Assembly (NCBI RefSeq): GCF_005885635.1
Contig: NZ_VATY01000001.1
Span: 62,001-126,000 of the forward strand
DNA from: Maribacter algarum (ex Zhang et al. 2020)
GTDB taxonomy: Bacteria > Bacteroidota > Bacteroidia > Flavobacteriales > Flavobacteriaceae
Length of the DNA: 64,000 nt
Direction: 5' to 3'
The position numbers and the translations under genes are program-made. Below are positions 1-8,104 of the stretch, piece after piece (the first letter of the stretch is position 1; every line of letters begins with the position of its first letter). The notes under the pieces are model-generated. The model was not told the DNA's origin and did not search any database. It saw only the letters and a list, made by a program, of their open reading frames with translations.

Positions 1-594
1 TCCGGAGATAAATATTTTTTGTCCGTGAATTTTGTAATGGTCTCCATCGGGAGTGGCCGACGTCACAATATCGGATAAGGAACTACCCGCCTGCGGTTCA
101 GTCAAACACATGGTACCGCCCCATTGCCCCGTCAACATATTCGGCACATAGGTATCGTTCAATGCTTCGTTGGCAAAATGTGTAATCAGTTCTGCCGCAC
201 CTACCGTTAAACCGATATAGCCCGGCATATGGTTATTGGCCGCATCTTGTATAAATGCAGAGGAATGGGCTACCATAGCGGGCAACTGCATACCGCCATT
301 TTCATAGGGAAAAGACCCAGCAATAAGCCCCATTTCGCCACCGGCCTTCATATATTTCGTCACTTGCGGATGCACCACAATCTCCCCATCTTTAAAATGG
401 GCCGGCTTTTCATCCATCTCTTTGAAGTAGGGAAACAATTCTTTATCGGAAAAGTCTTTTACCGAATTCAATAATAGATCTACCGATTCTCTATCATAGT
501 CTGCATAGCGCTCTTGATCCAATACGTCTTGTAGGCCTTGAACCTTGTATAACAAGAATTTAAGCGTTTCGATATCTACATACTGATTTGCCAT
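1..594 (-). CDS. Acyl-CoA dehydrogenase, N-terminal part (gene cut by window edge)
   Basis: Flavin-dependent alpha,beta-dehydrogenation of acyl-CoA in fatty-acid beta-oxidation, in the cytoplasm. I translated it by hand from the ATG at 594 (protein starts MANQYVDIET). 198 codons are visible and the frame is still open at base 1. The FAD/substrate-loop signature CLTEPQAGSS lies near residue 166-175, followed by HYKIHGQKIFISG, typical of the middle domain. About 35 residues precede the usual N-terminal helical domain, as in the roughly 600-residue FadE5-like members. A 16-bp palindrome lies 52 bp upstream and could be its operator. The family is clear; the exact substrate class cannot be told from this part. 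Confidence 0.93.
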   Translation of the reverse strand, partial: MANQYVDIETLKFLLYKVQGLQDVLDQERYADYDRESVDLLLNSVKDFSDKELFPYFKEMDEKPAHFKDGEIVVHPQVTKYMKAGGEMGLIAGSFPYENGGMQLPAMVAHSSAFIQDAANNHMPGYIGLTVGAAELITHFANEALNDTYVPNMLTGQWGGTMCLTEPQAGSSLSDIVTSATPDGDHYKIHGQKIFISG

Positions 595-645
595 AGTTTT
601 GATTTTTTAAGGAGCTTCAAGGTACTAGAAATTTTACCCAAATTC

Positions 646-661
646 ATTAAACTGGTTTAAT
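646..661. promoter_or_regulatory. Perfect inverted repeat, possible operator
   Basis: ATTAAAC-TG-GTTTAAT: two perfect 7-bp arms with a 2-bp spacer, in the non-coding region 52 bp upstream of the acyl-CoA dehydrogenase start. The length and position fit a TetR- or FadR-type repressor site controlling beta-oxidation. No such regulator gene is in the window, so the role is inferred. Confidence 0.4.
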
Positions 662-822
662 AAAGCTGTTGAAAAGTATGATTATAACTTCTGATATAAA
701 AAGTAGGCTTTTACATCGGTTTTGTCAATATTTGGGGGTATATGGATGTATATTACATCTTAATAAAAAAGTTGTAGGTAATTTAACACAAACTACTTAA
801 TTCAAAAATATAGTTTCTTCAA

Positions 823-1014
823 ATGAATGATAAAGACCAGGTAAAGAAACTAGAAAAACAAGTCAGAAAACTATCTGGACAATTAAAAAAATTACGGAGA
901 CGGAATCGGGTAAATAAAAATATAAAAACTAGAGTAACCGGCTTTTTTAAAACCGTTATTGTTGGGCCTAGTTTGGAAAAAAGCATTCTGAAAATGAATT
1001 TGGCTTTGAATTAG
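823..1014 (+). CDS. Small basic coiled-coil protein, hypothetical
   Basis: 63 residues, very rich in Lys/Arg (MNDKDQVKKLEKQVRKLSGQ at the start). A heptad-like pattern over residues 5-30 suggests a short coiled coil. No signal peptide or family was recognised. It lies alone in the 560-bp gap between the acyl-CoA dehydrogenase and the next gene, preceded by an AT-rich stretch as is normal for Flavobacteriaceae. It could be a real small protein or a chance reading frame. The rest of the gap (595-822 and 1015-1154) shows only the palindrome at 646 and no other gene. Confidence 0.35.
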   Translation: MNDKDQVKKLEKQVRKLSGQLKKLRRRNRVNKNIKTRVTGFFKTVIVGPSLEKSILKMNLALN

Positions 1015-1154
1015 TGAAAATCAAAGATAGAGTGAGTATGACCAAAAAGAATAGACTTCCGTAAGGTTGGGAATTGAAATCATCCCCTAGCGAAGCTCAC
1101 AAACAAGAAAAACACAAGCCGCCATAACAACAAACACATAATCCAATAAAATAA

Positions 1155-1889
1155 ATGGGATGGAAATCATCAATAATACTGGTAAATACTGATATAGAAG
1201 TCAACGAAATTGAGCTATTGGAACGTTTGGGTTTTAATAAAATCAAAGCGACAGAGAAAGAATCTTTTGAAGTTGCGATTCATCCCAATGACAATCAGGT
1301 CTATATTGGTCGGTACAAGGGAAATTTAATCATCTGTACCCAAGAGCTACCCCTTACTTTTTTAGAAGAAACCATATCGAAAGGAGAAAAAGAGCTAGCA
1401 AGTTATTTTCCAAACACTGAAATCTGCTCACTTGTACTGCATAGCGTAGTTAATTTATGGGGTTACGCCATTTCAAAAAATGGACATAAAATGAGAGTAA
1501 GAGCCGGCAGCTCAGAAGATGGAACTTTTGCCGAATACGGTGAACCTTTAGAAGAAGAACTTGAACTGCTATCAAAATCAAAGATTGATGAAAATGGAAA
1601 CAGAGTCTATCAACTAGACGATTTTCCTAATGAAGTTTTTGAAGAAGACCAAGTCGGTGAAAATTTTGTTTTTAACATCTCAAAAAGATATTTCGGAGAA
1701 AGACTTGATGCTGCTGATGACTTATTGTTTGAGACAGAATTAAATGGGTATTCCGTTAATACCTCATCATTAAGTAGGCGAGAAAATACGAATCAAGAAA
1801 GGAAACCTAATAAATGGGTTATCTATTTACTGATAGCCGCTGCCATTATTATTTTTAGAATACTTAGAAAAACTTTTTTTAGTGATTGA
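1155..1889 (+). CDS. Tail-anchored hypothetical protein
   Basis: 244 residues, family not recognised with certainty. Residues 1-205 look cytoplasmic and acidic, with no signal peptide. Residues about 220-238 (KWVIYLLIAAAIIIFRIL) form a single hydrophobic helix followed by a short basic tail, which suggests a C-terminal membrane anchor with the bulk in the cytoplasm. The start MGWKSSIILVN faintly recalls DUF6928-type proteins, but I would not assign it. It is followed by another small membrane protein on the same strand with a 69-bp gap, so the two may be co-transcribed. Confidence 0.7.
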   Translation: MGWKSSIILVNTDIEVNEIELLERLGFNKIKATEKESFEVAIHPNDNQVYIGRYKGNLIICTQELPLTFLEETISKGEKELASYFPNTEICSLVLHSVVNLWGYAISKNGHKMRVRAGSSEDGTFAEYGEPLEEELELLSKSKIDENGNRVYQLDDFPNEVFEEDQVGENFVFNISKRYFGERLDAADDLLFETELNGYSVNTSSLSRRENTNQERKPNKWVIYLLIAAAIIIFRILRKTFFSD

Positions 1890-1958
1890 TAATCAAATCT
1901 CCACCACTGGTACTCGTCTTCCTTTAGATAGGGCATCTGCAAGTAAATATTTTAGAAA

Positions 1959-2468
1959 ATGAAGCTAATTCCATCCAGAAAAATAGAATTGTATACTTCT
2001 CTTCCCATAGAAGAAGTAGAAAAAATAATAGTGGAAAATGTTCAGGAAGCGAAAGGAATGGACTTTAGGTTAAGCAAACCAAAAAATCAAAAACTGTTTG
2101 AAGGCAATTACGCTAGAAATCAATTTGAAATTCAAAGGGTCATAAATTATAGAAACTCATTTTTACCCCAAATCAAGGGTAACATTTTACCTGCGACTAG
2201 TGGCTCCAAAATTATCGCAGAACTTAAAATGCATGACTTCGTGCTAGTTTTTATGCTGATATGGTTGGGTGGAGCTGCTTTGGCCTCTATTGGCACAATT
2301 TACAGTATACTTACCAATGGCATACAAAGTTTTTTTTCAGCTATACCATTGGTCATGCTAACTTTCGGTGCGGCTATGGTGTATTTCGCATTTAAATACG
2401 AAGCTGATAAAGCTGTAGACGAATTAAAACGAATCTTTAAAGCCAGACTAAGGGATAACCTTCGCTAG
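1959..2468 (+). CDS. Hypothetical membrane protein with two TM helices
   Basis: 169 residues, no family recognised. Residues 1-88 are polar and include a basic stretch. Two adjacent hydrophobic segments follow at about 90-112 (FVLVFMLIWLGGAALASIG) and 118-140, forming a hairpin, then a short charged C-terminal helix. The architecture suits a small inner-membrane protein with a cytoplasmic N-domain. It is probably paired with the tail-anchored protein just upstream. The stop codon is followed within a few bases by a perfect GCTCGTC/GACGAGC hairpin. Confidence 0.65.
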   Translation: MKLIPSRKIELYTSLPIEEVEKIIVENVQEAKGMDFRLSKPKNQKLFEGNYARNQFEIQRVINYRNSFLPQIKGNILPATSGSKIIAELKMHDFVLVFMLIWLGGAALASIGTIYSILTNGIQSFFSAIPLVMLTFGAAMVYFAFKYEADKAVDELKRIFKARLRDNLR

Positions 2469-2479
2469 CCCTTGCTAGT

Positions 2480-2496
2480 GCTCGTCTGCGACGAGC
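2480..2496. repeat. REP-like hairpin GCTCGTC-TGC-GACGAGC
   Basis: Perfect 7-bp arms around a 3-bp loop, right after the gene ending at 2468. The half-site with flanks (GGTACTCGTC) recurs in the intergenic gaps at 1909-1918 and 3806-3815, so this looks like a small dispersed intergenic repeat rather than a terminator. No T-tract follows. Confidence 0.45.
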
Positions 2497-2578
2497 AAAC
2501 AACCTTTTTAGGCAATCATGTGCACAGATTTTGTTATATTCCATTGAAAATCAATCATCTGTATTTTACAGCCCAAGC

Positions 2579-3397
2579 ATGAAAATTGAACAACCTATGA
2601 AGCAATTAACAACACTCTTATTCCTAACTTGTCTCAGCTTTTCAGTTTTAGAGGCTCAAGAAGCCAAAGAAAATGTGAGTCCCATAAGTTTCGATAAGTC
2701 CGTATTATCAGGCGTAGGCCTAGAAAAAATAGACCTAAAAGACGAACCCGAAAAAGACTTTTACCAAAAAAGATTGTATTGGGGCAAAGAGTTAGGCGTT
2801 TTCGTCGTCGGTACCGAAACTTGGACGAATACCATAACCAATTACCCTTTTGACGAGTTTATTTATATGTACAATGGAGAGGCCCTTGTAAAACCAATGG
2901 TAGGAAATTCTCAAATTTTCTATTCAGGGGAGTATTTTTTTGCTCCCAAAGGATTTCAAGGGGAATGGGAAGTAAAAGGAAATAATCAGATACATTACGA
3001 ATTATCGGTCATAACCACCGTTCGGGCAGATTCATCAAAAGTAATCAAGAATTCAAGTCATAAACGGTTTAAAAAATCGATATTGTCTGGTAATTCTATC
3101 CATTTAAACCAAGATGGGTTTTATGAGGAAGTGTTGGAAAAAGGCGCAGAACTGACCATAAAATTGATAGGGGAAAAATTAGGCGAACGCCCAATTCGCA
3201 CTACCGAAAAAGAGCAAATGATTCACATTCTAGCGGGCCAAGTTAACATCACCAATGTCGGAGCTGAGCAGTTTACCTACTATGCCGGTGATTTTTTCCT
3301 CATACCCCGAGGTCTTAGCGGAACATGGAAAAACGACGGCCACAATCTGGTAAAATATCTTTCCGTTGAACAAACTTCGGCTAATGCTACGCTGTAG
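2579..3397 (+). CDS. Secreted two-cupin protein
   Basis: Exported protein with two small beta-barrel (cupin) units of the Cupin_3 type: roughly residues 55-150 (PFDEFIYMYNGEALV ... GEYFFAPKGFQGEW) and 190-268 (EKEQMIHILAGQVNI ... GDFFLIPRGLSGTW). Each keeps the G(X)FF(X)P(X)G turn of the fold. A signal peptide ending near SVLEAQ precedes them. An in-frame TTG at 2531 would add a non-signal-like leader, so I chose the ATG at 2579; the ATG at 2597 (MKQLTTLLFL) is equally good. Cupin_3 members include ureidoglycine aminohydrolase-like proteins, but few metal-binding His are visible, so no activity is claimed. A VOC protein follows 19 bp downstream. Confidence 0.75.
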   Translation: MKIEQPMKQLTTLLFLTCLSFSVLEAQEAKENVSPISFDKSVLSGVGLEKIDLKDEPEKDFYQKRLYWGKELGVFVVGTETWTNTITNYPFDEFIYMYNGEALVKPMVGNSQIFYSGEYFFAPKGFQGEWEVKGNNQIHYELSVITTVRADSSKVIKNSSHKRFKKSILSGNSIHLNQDGFYEEVLEKGAELTIKLIGEKLGERPIRTTEKEQMIHILAGQVNITNVGAEQFTYYAGDFFLIPRGLSGTWKNDGHNLVKYLSVEQTSANATL

Positions 3398-3416
3398 CAG
3401 AAAATAAAAAATAGCT

Positions 3417-3797
3417 ATGCTAGTTGCACCCACCATAACCGCCTTCTTGCCTACAGCTAAACCGAAGGAGTCCAAACAATTTTATTGGCACACCCTCGGA
3501 TTGAAATTGCGGTCCGAAGATCCGTATGCCTTTGAATTTGAAGGAAATGGGCTAGTCTTGCGAATTACCATTGTCAATGAATTTACACCTCAGCCGTTCA
3601 CCGTTTTGGGTTTTCGAATAGATAAAATAGAATCTCAAGTAAAAACATTACAGGAAAAAGGAGTCGAATTCGAAAAGTATGGTGGTTTACAGCAAGATGA
3701 TTTAGGTATTTGGACATCACCCAGCAAAGCCAAAATTGCCTGGTTTAAAGACCCAGATGGAAATTTAATTTCATTGACGGAATACGAAAATGAATAA
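3417..3797 (+). CDS. VOC family protein (glyoxalase/bleomycin-resistance fold)
   Basis: 126 residues, the usual size of a single-module vicinal oxygen chelate protein. The N-terminal beta-alpha unit reads ITAFLPTAKPKESKQFYWHT and the C-terminal unit holds the hallmark KDPDGNLISLTEY. Members bind a metal and catalyse isomerisation, epoxide opening or dioxygenation, or bind antibiotics; the substrate cannot be told from sequence. It sits 19 bp after the secreted cupin gene and may be its operon partner. No signal peptide, so it is cytoplasmic. Confidence 0.85.
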   Translation: MLVAPTITAFLPTAKPKESKQFYWHTLGLKLRSEDPYAFEFEGNGLVLRITIVNEFTPQPFTVLGFRIDKIESQVKTLQEKGVEFEKYGGLQQDDLGIWTSPSKAKIAWFKDPDGNLISLTEYENE

Positions 3798-3913
3798 TAT
3801 TTGTTGGTACTCGTCCCGACCACAGGTCAAGACAGTGCGGTCTTGGGTTTAGTAGTGGTTAAGCACGATAGAAATATTTAGTATCTTAGGGCAACAACCT
3901 AAAACCTAGGGAT

Positions 3914-4279
3914 ATGGCTACAACTACACCCGAACACGACCAGCGTATTGCCGAAATGAAATTCTTTTCGGTTTATCCGCATTATGTAAACAGAATCGAG
4001 AAAAATGGCCGAACGGTAGCCGAATTGCACGAAGTGATTGAATGGCTCACCGGCTTTGATGAAAAGCAACTACAGGCCTTAATCGATGAAAAAGTTACCT
4101 TTAAAACCTTCTTCGAAAGAGCAACATTGAATCCGAATGCGGAACTTATCAAAGGAGTCATCTGCGGGTATCGTATCGAGGACATCGAAACACCATTGAC
4201 AAAACAGTGCCGCTATATGGACAAGCTAATCGATGAATTGGCTAAGGGAAGAAAAATGGAGAAGATATTAAGAGGTTAG
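3914..4279 (+). CDS. DUF2200 domain-containing protein
   Basis: 121 residues covering one DUF2200 domain. It has the family's characteristic start ([20 protein letters not shown]), the middle segment [11 protein letters not shown] and the C-terminal [21 protein letters not shown]. The function of this widespread small cytoplasmic family is unknown; its helical, acidic/basic make-up is typical. It appears to be a single-gene unit, with a repeat-containing gap on both sides. Its stop codon directly abuts the low-complexity repeat region at 4280-4379. Confidence 0.88.
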   Translation: MATTTPEHDQRIAEMKFFSVYPHYVNRIEKNGRTVAELHEVIEWLTGFDEKQLQALIDEKVTFKTFFERATLNPNAELIKGVICGYRIEDIETPLTKQCRYMDKLIDELAKGRKMEKILRG

Positions 4280-4334
4280 ATGCTCGGTGTCGGATGCTCG
4301 ATGTTAGAGACAAGATCGCTGCGCTGTTGGACTT

Positions 4335-4378
4335 TTGGATTGTTAGATTGTTGGATTGTTGGATTGTTGGATTGTTGG
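4335..4378. repeat. Tandem 8-bp repeat (TTGGATTG)
   Basis: About 5.5 copies of TTGGATTG (second copy TTAGATTG) lie between the DUF2200 stop and the next lipoprotein start. It is preceded at 4280-4308 by a related imperfect stretch (GATGCTCGGTGTCGGATGCTCG). The array keeps an open frame into the downstream gene. It looks like simple-sequence expansion in an intergenic spacer. Confidence 0.8.
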
Positions 4379-4384
4379 AAAATT

Positions 4385-5071
4385 ATGATAAGACTCTTAT
4401 TGCTATTCTTTTTGATTTCTATCCTATCCTGTGGTGATACGTCCGAATCAAAAAAGAAACCGGTTACCGAAGAACAGACTGAAAACCTAATTGGGGTTTT
4501 AGACACCATCTGGCAGAAGGAACAGACACCACTGCGATTGCGGGATTCTTTGATGCAGATTTATGGTACGGAATCTAAAGAAGCAGAAGTGTATCAAAAG
4601 GAGTATCGCAAAAACCACGCGGTCAACATCGTAAAAATCAAGGAAATTCTAAATCGTTCCGGTTGGCCAGAACTTACACTAATAGGCGAACAGGGCAATT
4701 TAACCATTTGCAATGTGCTGCAACATACGGATTTAGCAACGCGGGAACAGTACCTTCCTATGATGAAAAAGGCAGTTTTAGATAAAAAATTAGCGCCCAG
4801 ATTGTTAGTCCGTGCAGAAGATAGAATTGCCACCGACAAAGGGGAACTACAGATATATGGCGGGCAAATGAAGTATTATCCAGAAACCAAAAGCTTCAAT
4901 CTATGGCCTGTTTATGATCCTGCAAATATCGATGAAAGAAGAGCGAAAATCGGACTTGAACCTATTGCGGTATTTCTAAAACGTCGCTTTGATTTTGAAT
5001 GGAATCTTGAAGAACAAATGGAGAGAACAAGAGCTTTTGAAGCGAATAGGTTAGCTAGCCAAAATCAGTGA
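4385..5071 (+). CDS. DUF6624-like lipoprotein
   Basis: 228 residues from the ATG at 4385, chosen because it gives a clean lipoprotein signal (MIRLLLLFFLISILSCGD, lipidated Cys16). The upstream in-frame ATG at 4280 would translate the simple repeat. The mature part matches what I know of DUF6624: a helical segment ending SGWPELTLIGEQGN, then VLQHTDLATREQYLPMM, LAPRLLVRAEDRIA, QIYGGQMKYY and a C-terminal IDERRAKIGLEPI. Function is unknown. It is probably anchored in the outer or inner membrane facing the periplasm. Confidence 0.75.
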   Translation: MIRLLLLFFLISILSCGDTSESKKKPVTEEQTENLIGVLDTIWQKEQTPLRLRDSLMQIYGTESKEAEVYQKEYRKNHAVNIVKIKEILNRSGWPELTLIGEQGNLTICNVLQHTDLATREQYLPMMKKAVLDKKLAPRLLVRAEDRIATDKGELQIYGGQMKYYPETKSFNLWPVYDPANIDERRAKIGLEPIAVFLKRRFDFEWNLEEQMERTRAFEANRLASQNQ

Positions 5072-5088
5072 TACAAGAGGTTTAGAAA

Positions 5089-5598
5089 GTGGTTCGAAGT
5101 AAATTTAAATTCTGGTTTGTTTTCTGGTTCGTGTTTATGATAATCGCGTTGTCTGGAATTTTTTGGTTGCTTGCCAATTCAATTCACCATTTTATTTATA
5201 TCGATAGGAACACTACTACCTTACTTCTTGGCTTATTTTTTCTATTCATCTTCTTCATAGGAATCCTAGTTCTAAAGGAATTTAAATACATCGTCATACA
5301 TACGAAAGAGCGTCAATTGAAGTGGTATTCTATACTTGACCCCTTTGGAAAAAAAATCTATCTAAATGAATATTTAGGTATTATGAAAAATTCCGAATAC
5401 ACGGCCTACGAAGAAATCATCTCCATATATTTTATTGATAAAACTTGGACTACGTCGGGTAAAATAAATGGCCAATACTATTCTAATTTTGATGAAATAG
5501 TGACTGGTATCAATCTCAAAGAAGTACCGAACAAAAACTATGGATTTATCAATTATGTAAAACTCTTGTGCTTGGGCCGAGTTAAAATAAAGAAGTAG
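5089..5598 (+). CDS. Hypothetical membrane protein
   Basis: 169 residues from a GTG start at 5089 (no upstream ATG; an internal ATG would cut the first helix). Two hydrophobic segments, at about 7-30 and 43-63, are followed by a polar, beta-rich domain of about 100 residues that contains many Tyr and Ile (HTKERQLKWYSILDPFGKKI). No family recognised. It starts 17 bp after the DUF6624-like gene and is probably co-transcribed. It converges on the Crp/Fnr gene with a 13-bp gap. Confidence 0.65.
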   Translation: MVRSKFKFWFVFWFVFMIIALSGIFWLLANSIHHFIYIDRNTTTLLLGLFFLFIFFIGILVLKEFKYIVIHTKERQLKWYSILDPFGKKIYLNEYLGIMKNSEYTAYEEIISIYFIDKTWTTSGKINGQYYSNFDEIVTGINLKEVPNKNYGFINYVKLLCLGRVKIKK

Positions 5599-5611
5599 TT
5601 CGGTGCTTTAT

Positions 5612-6217
5612 CTACGTTTGATTCCTTCCCAAACGCTTACGAATCTTGGATAGGCCAACGGGGGTGAGTCCCAAATAGGAGGCTATTAGGTACTGAGGTA
5701 CACGTTGAAATAAATCAGGTCTTTTTTCCAGCAATCTTAAATAACGTTCTTCATTGCTTTTGCTACTCAAGCGTTCTACGCGCGTAAAGATTTTCATAAA
5801 GGCTTCTTGCATCGAAAGTCGTCCAAAGCGTTCCAATTGATGTGATTTGGTAAACGAATCCTCCGCATCAGATTTCTTTATAGCATATACCATAGTGGCT
5901 TCAGAAGCTTTTAAATAATAATTGGAGGATGTGCCTTTTACATAGGCCGGTAAATCAGTAAAAAAGACATCATCTGTGTAGAATTCAAGCACTTTTTGTT
6001 CACCATCTTCTAATTTGTAATAATAAATACAGCCTTTGGCGACATAGTAGAAATGGTCAACAAGCTGACCCGGTGAAACCAAAGCTTCTCCTTTTTTCAA
6101 TTCGATTTTTCGATACACCTGTAACCAATAATCCAAATGCTCTTCGTCAACTTTGTTGTACGAGAGGATTTTGTTTTTGAGATTTTGAAGAAAATCTACT
6201 TTATCGACTACATTCAT
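5612..6217 (-). CDS. Crp/Fnr family transcriptional regulator
   Basis: 201 residues: N-terminal cyclic-nucleotide-binding-like beta-barrel (about 15-120, with LKKGEALVSPGQLVDHFYYV and the RmlC-like turn LEFYTDDVFFTDLPAY) and a C-terminal winged helix (about 150-198, PQYLIASYLGLTPVGLSKIRKR) where TPVGLSKIRK is the recognition helix. The cAMP phosphate-binding Arg/Ser signature is absent, as in most Bacteroidota members, so the ligand is unknown. These often control adjacent stress or detoxification genes. A degraded copy of its first 21 codons lies at 10671-10732. Confidence 0.9.
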   Translation of the reverse strand: MNVVDKVDFLQNLKNKILSYNKVDEEHLDYWLQVYRKIELKKGEALVSPGQLVDHFYYVAKGCIYYYKLEDGEQKVLEFYTDDVFFTDLPAYVKGTSSNYYLKASEATMVYAIKKSDAEDSFTKSHQLERFGRLSMQEAFMKIFTRVERLSSKSNEERYLRLLEKRPDLFQRVPQYLIASYLGLTPVGLSKIRKRLGRNQT

Positions 6218-6284
6218 TGGGTTTCACATCGTTTTCAAGGCGACTTTAAAGATAGCTTTTTTTGGGCATTTTAAAGGTTTGCCT

Positions 6285-7481
6285 TTATTCGAATAGTAAT
6301 TCAATCATTTCATTTCTTCTCAACTCTCTAAGAATTGGCCGAATACTCTCGCCACTACCATTTACAAAATAAACGATGTACGATTGTGAATCAGGAAAGT
6401 AACGCATCACAGATCGTCGACCGTCATAACCACCATCATGACCATATGCTATGCCATAATCCGTATCCATTTGAAACCAACAAAGCCCAATACCTTGTAT
6501 TTTGTTCACTTTATTCTCCTCCCCATAGTTGAATTTATCAGGATGTAAAAAAGGAATTTCATCAAGGGTTGTTATTTCGTTTTTGGTTTCCTCGGAAACC
6601 AAGCTATTTCCATTCCAAAAAGTTTTTACAAAACGATGCAACTCCGCTACAGTAGAAACAGCCCCACCGGCCATAGAATGTGCTGCGAACGACCTTTGCG
6701 TAATATCTATGAAGTTACCCTTGCCGTTTTCGTCGAAATACCCACGTGTTAGGTCATCGGGAATGGTTCCGTCCTCATTGAAAAAACTATTGCTCATACC
6801 CAATGGGTCAAAAATTTTAGAAGTATAAAGTGCTGTCCCTGTTTGCCCTGTTAGTTGTTTTGCTATCATTCCTAAAAGCAAGAAATTCGAATTGGAGTAG
6901 TCTACTTTGGTACCCGGGGCAAAAACGGCAGGCTCTTTATATACCAATTCAAGTTCTTGCTTATCTGTCCAAACTCGAGTAGGGTCGTCGTAATATTTTA
7001 AGGAGTAGGCGATATCCAAATAGTCTGGAATACCGCTTGTATGCGTTAGTAAATTTTTAACGGTCACTTCTTTATAGTTGGCGATTTTATTAATCAAAGA
7101 ATCAGGCAAGAATTTCGTGATTGCATCATCAAAGCGCAACCGACCCTCTTCATATAGCTGAAAAATAAGTGTTGCGGTAAAAACTTTTGTCGAACTGCCG
7201 AGCTTATGTTTGTTGCATGAATTGAGGGTAATATTGTTGGGTATGTCCGCTAGCCCAGCCGCACCCGACCAAATTCCGTCAGGAGTTTCAATAAGCATTG
7301 AAATTCCCGGAAGGCCTTCTTGTACTTTTTCTTCTAAAAAATTGGTAAAACGCAAACTATCAGGATGGGTGTTTTGAACGCCTATGGCACAATCGAAGGC
7401 GCTTTTAGGAAAAACAGGGTCGTCTTTAACACAGCCCGAAATTAAAAGCGCTAAAGCTGCCATATATAATTTGTGATTCAT
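6285..7481 (-). CDS. Beta-lactamase-family serine hydrolase, lipoprotein
   Basis: 398 residues. A lipoprotein signal (lipobox LISGC, Cys17) leads into a class C beta-lactamase/D,D-peptidase fold. The nucleophile motif SxxK is S96-S-T-K99, the second motif YxN is Y195-S-N197, and the third is HDGG near residue 353. Members are esterases, D-aminopeptidases or transpeptidase-like enzymes acting in the periplasm; the real substrate cannot be predicted. It is the last gene of a three-gene operon: it starts 7 bp after the small outer-membrane protein gene, which follows another serine hydrolase. Confidence 0.9.
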   Translation of the reverse strand: MNHKLYMAALALLISGCVKDDPVFPKSAFDCAIGVQNTHPDSLRFTNFLEEKVQEGLPGISMLIETPDGIWSGAAGLADIPNNITLNSCNKHKLGSSTKVFTATLIFQLYEEGRLRFDDAITKFLPDSLINKIANYKEVTVKNLLTHTSGIPDYLDIAYSLKYYDDPTRVWTDKQELELVYKEPAVFAPGTKVDYSNSNFLLLGMIAKQLTGQTGTALYTSKIFDPLGMSNSFFNEDGTIPDDLTRGYFDENGKGNFIDITQRSFAAHSMAGGAVSTVAELHRFVKTFWNGNSLVSEETKNEITTLDEIPFLHPDKFNYGEENKVNKIQGIGLCWFQMDTDYGIAYGHDGGYDGRRSVMRYFPDSQSYIVYFVNGSGESIRPILRELRRNEMIELLFE

Positions 7482-7488
7482 ACTATTT

Positions 7489-8100
7489 TTAATTGAATGT
7501 ATATTTTAGTCCTATTCCCAACATCGTATTTGGTGTAAAGGGCAATCGACCTTTGGGTTTATACGGCGCCAAACTAAACGCCTCATATCGCACAAATACT
7601 TCTAGCGGAACGCCAAGTAAGGCATACAAATTCAAACCAGTTCCGATACCTAACGAAGGCATAAAATGCGGTGTGCCCCAATTCCTTTTTTCTTGGTATT
7701 GCCCATTCTCAATTTGGTACGTTGGCTGTGTCAAAAAAGAATGGGCATAGCCCACACCTAGAATGGCGTGTAGGTTAAATAGATTATTAAATCGAAGTTC
7801 AAATTTGGGTTTCCAAGCTAAAAATGCAACCTGATTGAAATTGGCATGATAATAATAACCTCCTTGAAAAATATGCGTGAACTGATAAACTCCTGCCCTA
7901 TTCTTTGAAGTTTCATAAGACAAAGTACCACCCCAATGTGTTTGAATGGCGTCAGTAGCTTCAAATGGCGTGGTTACCTTTTCATTAAATAGCGAAAGAC
8001 TTATAGACTCCACCCATTGCTCATTCGTCTCCTGAGCCTGAATTGATGACATACAAAGGACCGTTAGTATCAGTAATAAAAAATTTGATTGAAGCTTCAT
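7489..8100 (-). CDS. Small outer-membrane beta-barrel protein
   Basis: 203 residues with a signal peptide (MKLQSNFLLLILTVLCMSSIQAQ). The mature part is rich in alternating hydrophobic strands with Tyr/Phe/Gly and ends GIGLKYTFN, a terminal strand with aromatic penultimate residue as in BAM-assembled barrels. No specific family recognised. Tightly packed between two serine hydrolase genes (4 bp and 7 bp gaps), which suggests one transcript and perhaps a role in getting their substrate or product across the outer membrane. Confidence 0.75.
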   Translation of the reverse strand: MKLQSNFLLLILTVLCMSSIQAQETNEQWVESISLSLFNEKVTTPFEATDAIQTHWGGTLSYETSKNRAGVYQFTHIFQGGYYYHANFNQVAFLAWKPKFELRFNNLFNLHAILGVGYAHSFLTQPTYQIENGQYQEKRNWGTPHFMPSLGIGTGLNLYALLGVPLEVFVRYEAFSLAPYKPKGRLPFTPNTMLGIGLKYTFN

Positions 8101-8104
8101 CCTA

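Noticed and set aside
4276-4509. Minus-strand open frame with repeated Asn-Pro-Thr-Ile-Gln units
   Set aside because: Translation of the simple repeat array; not a real protein.
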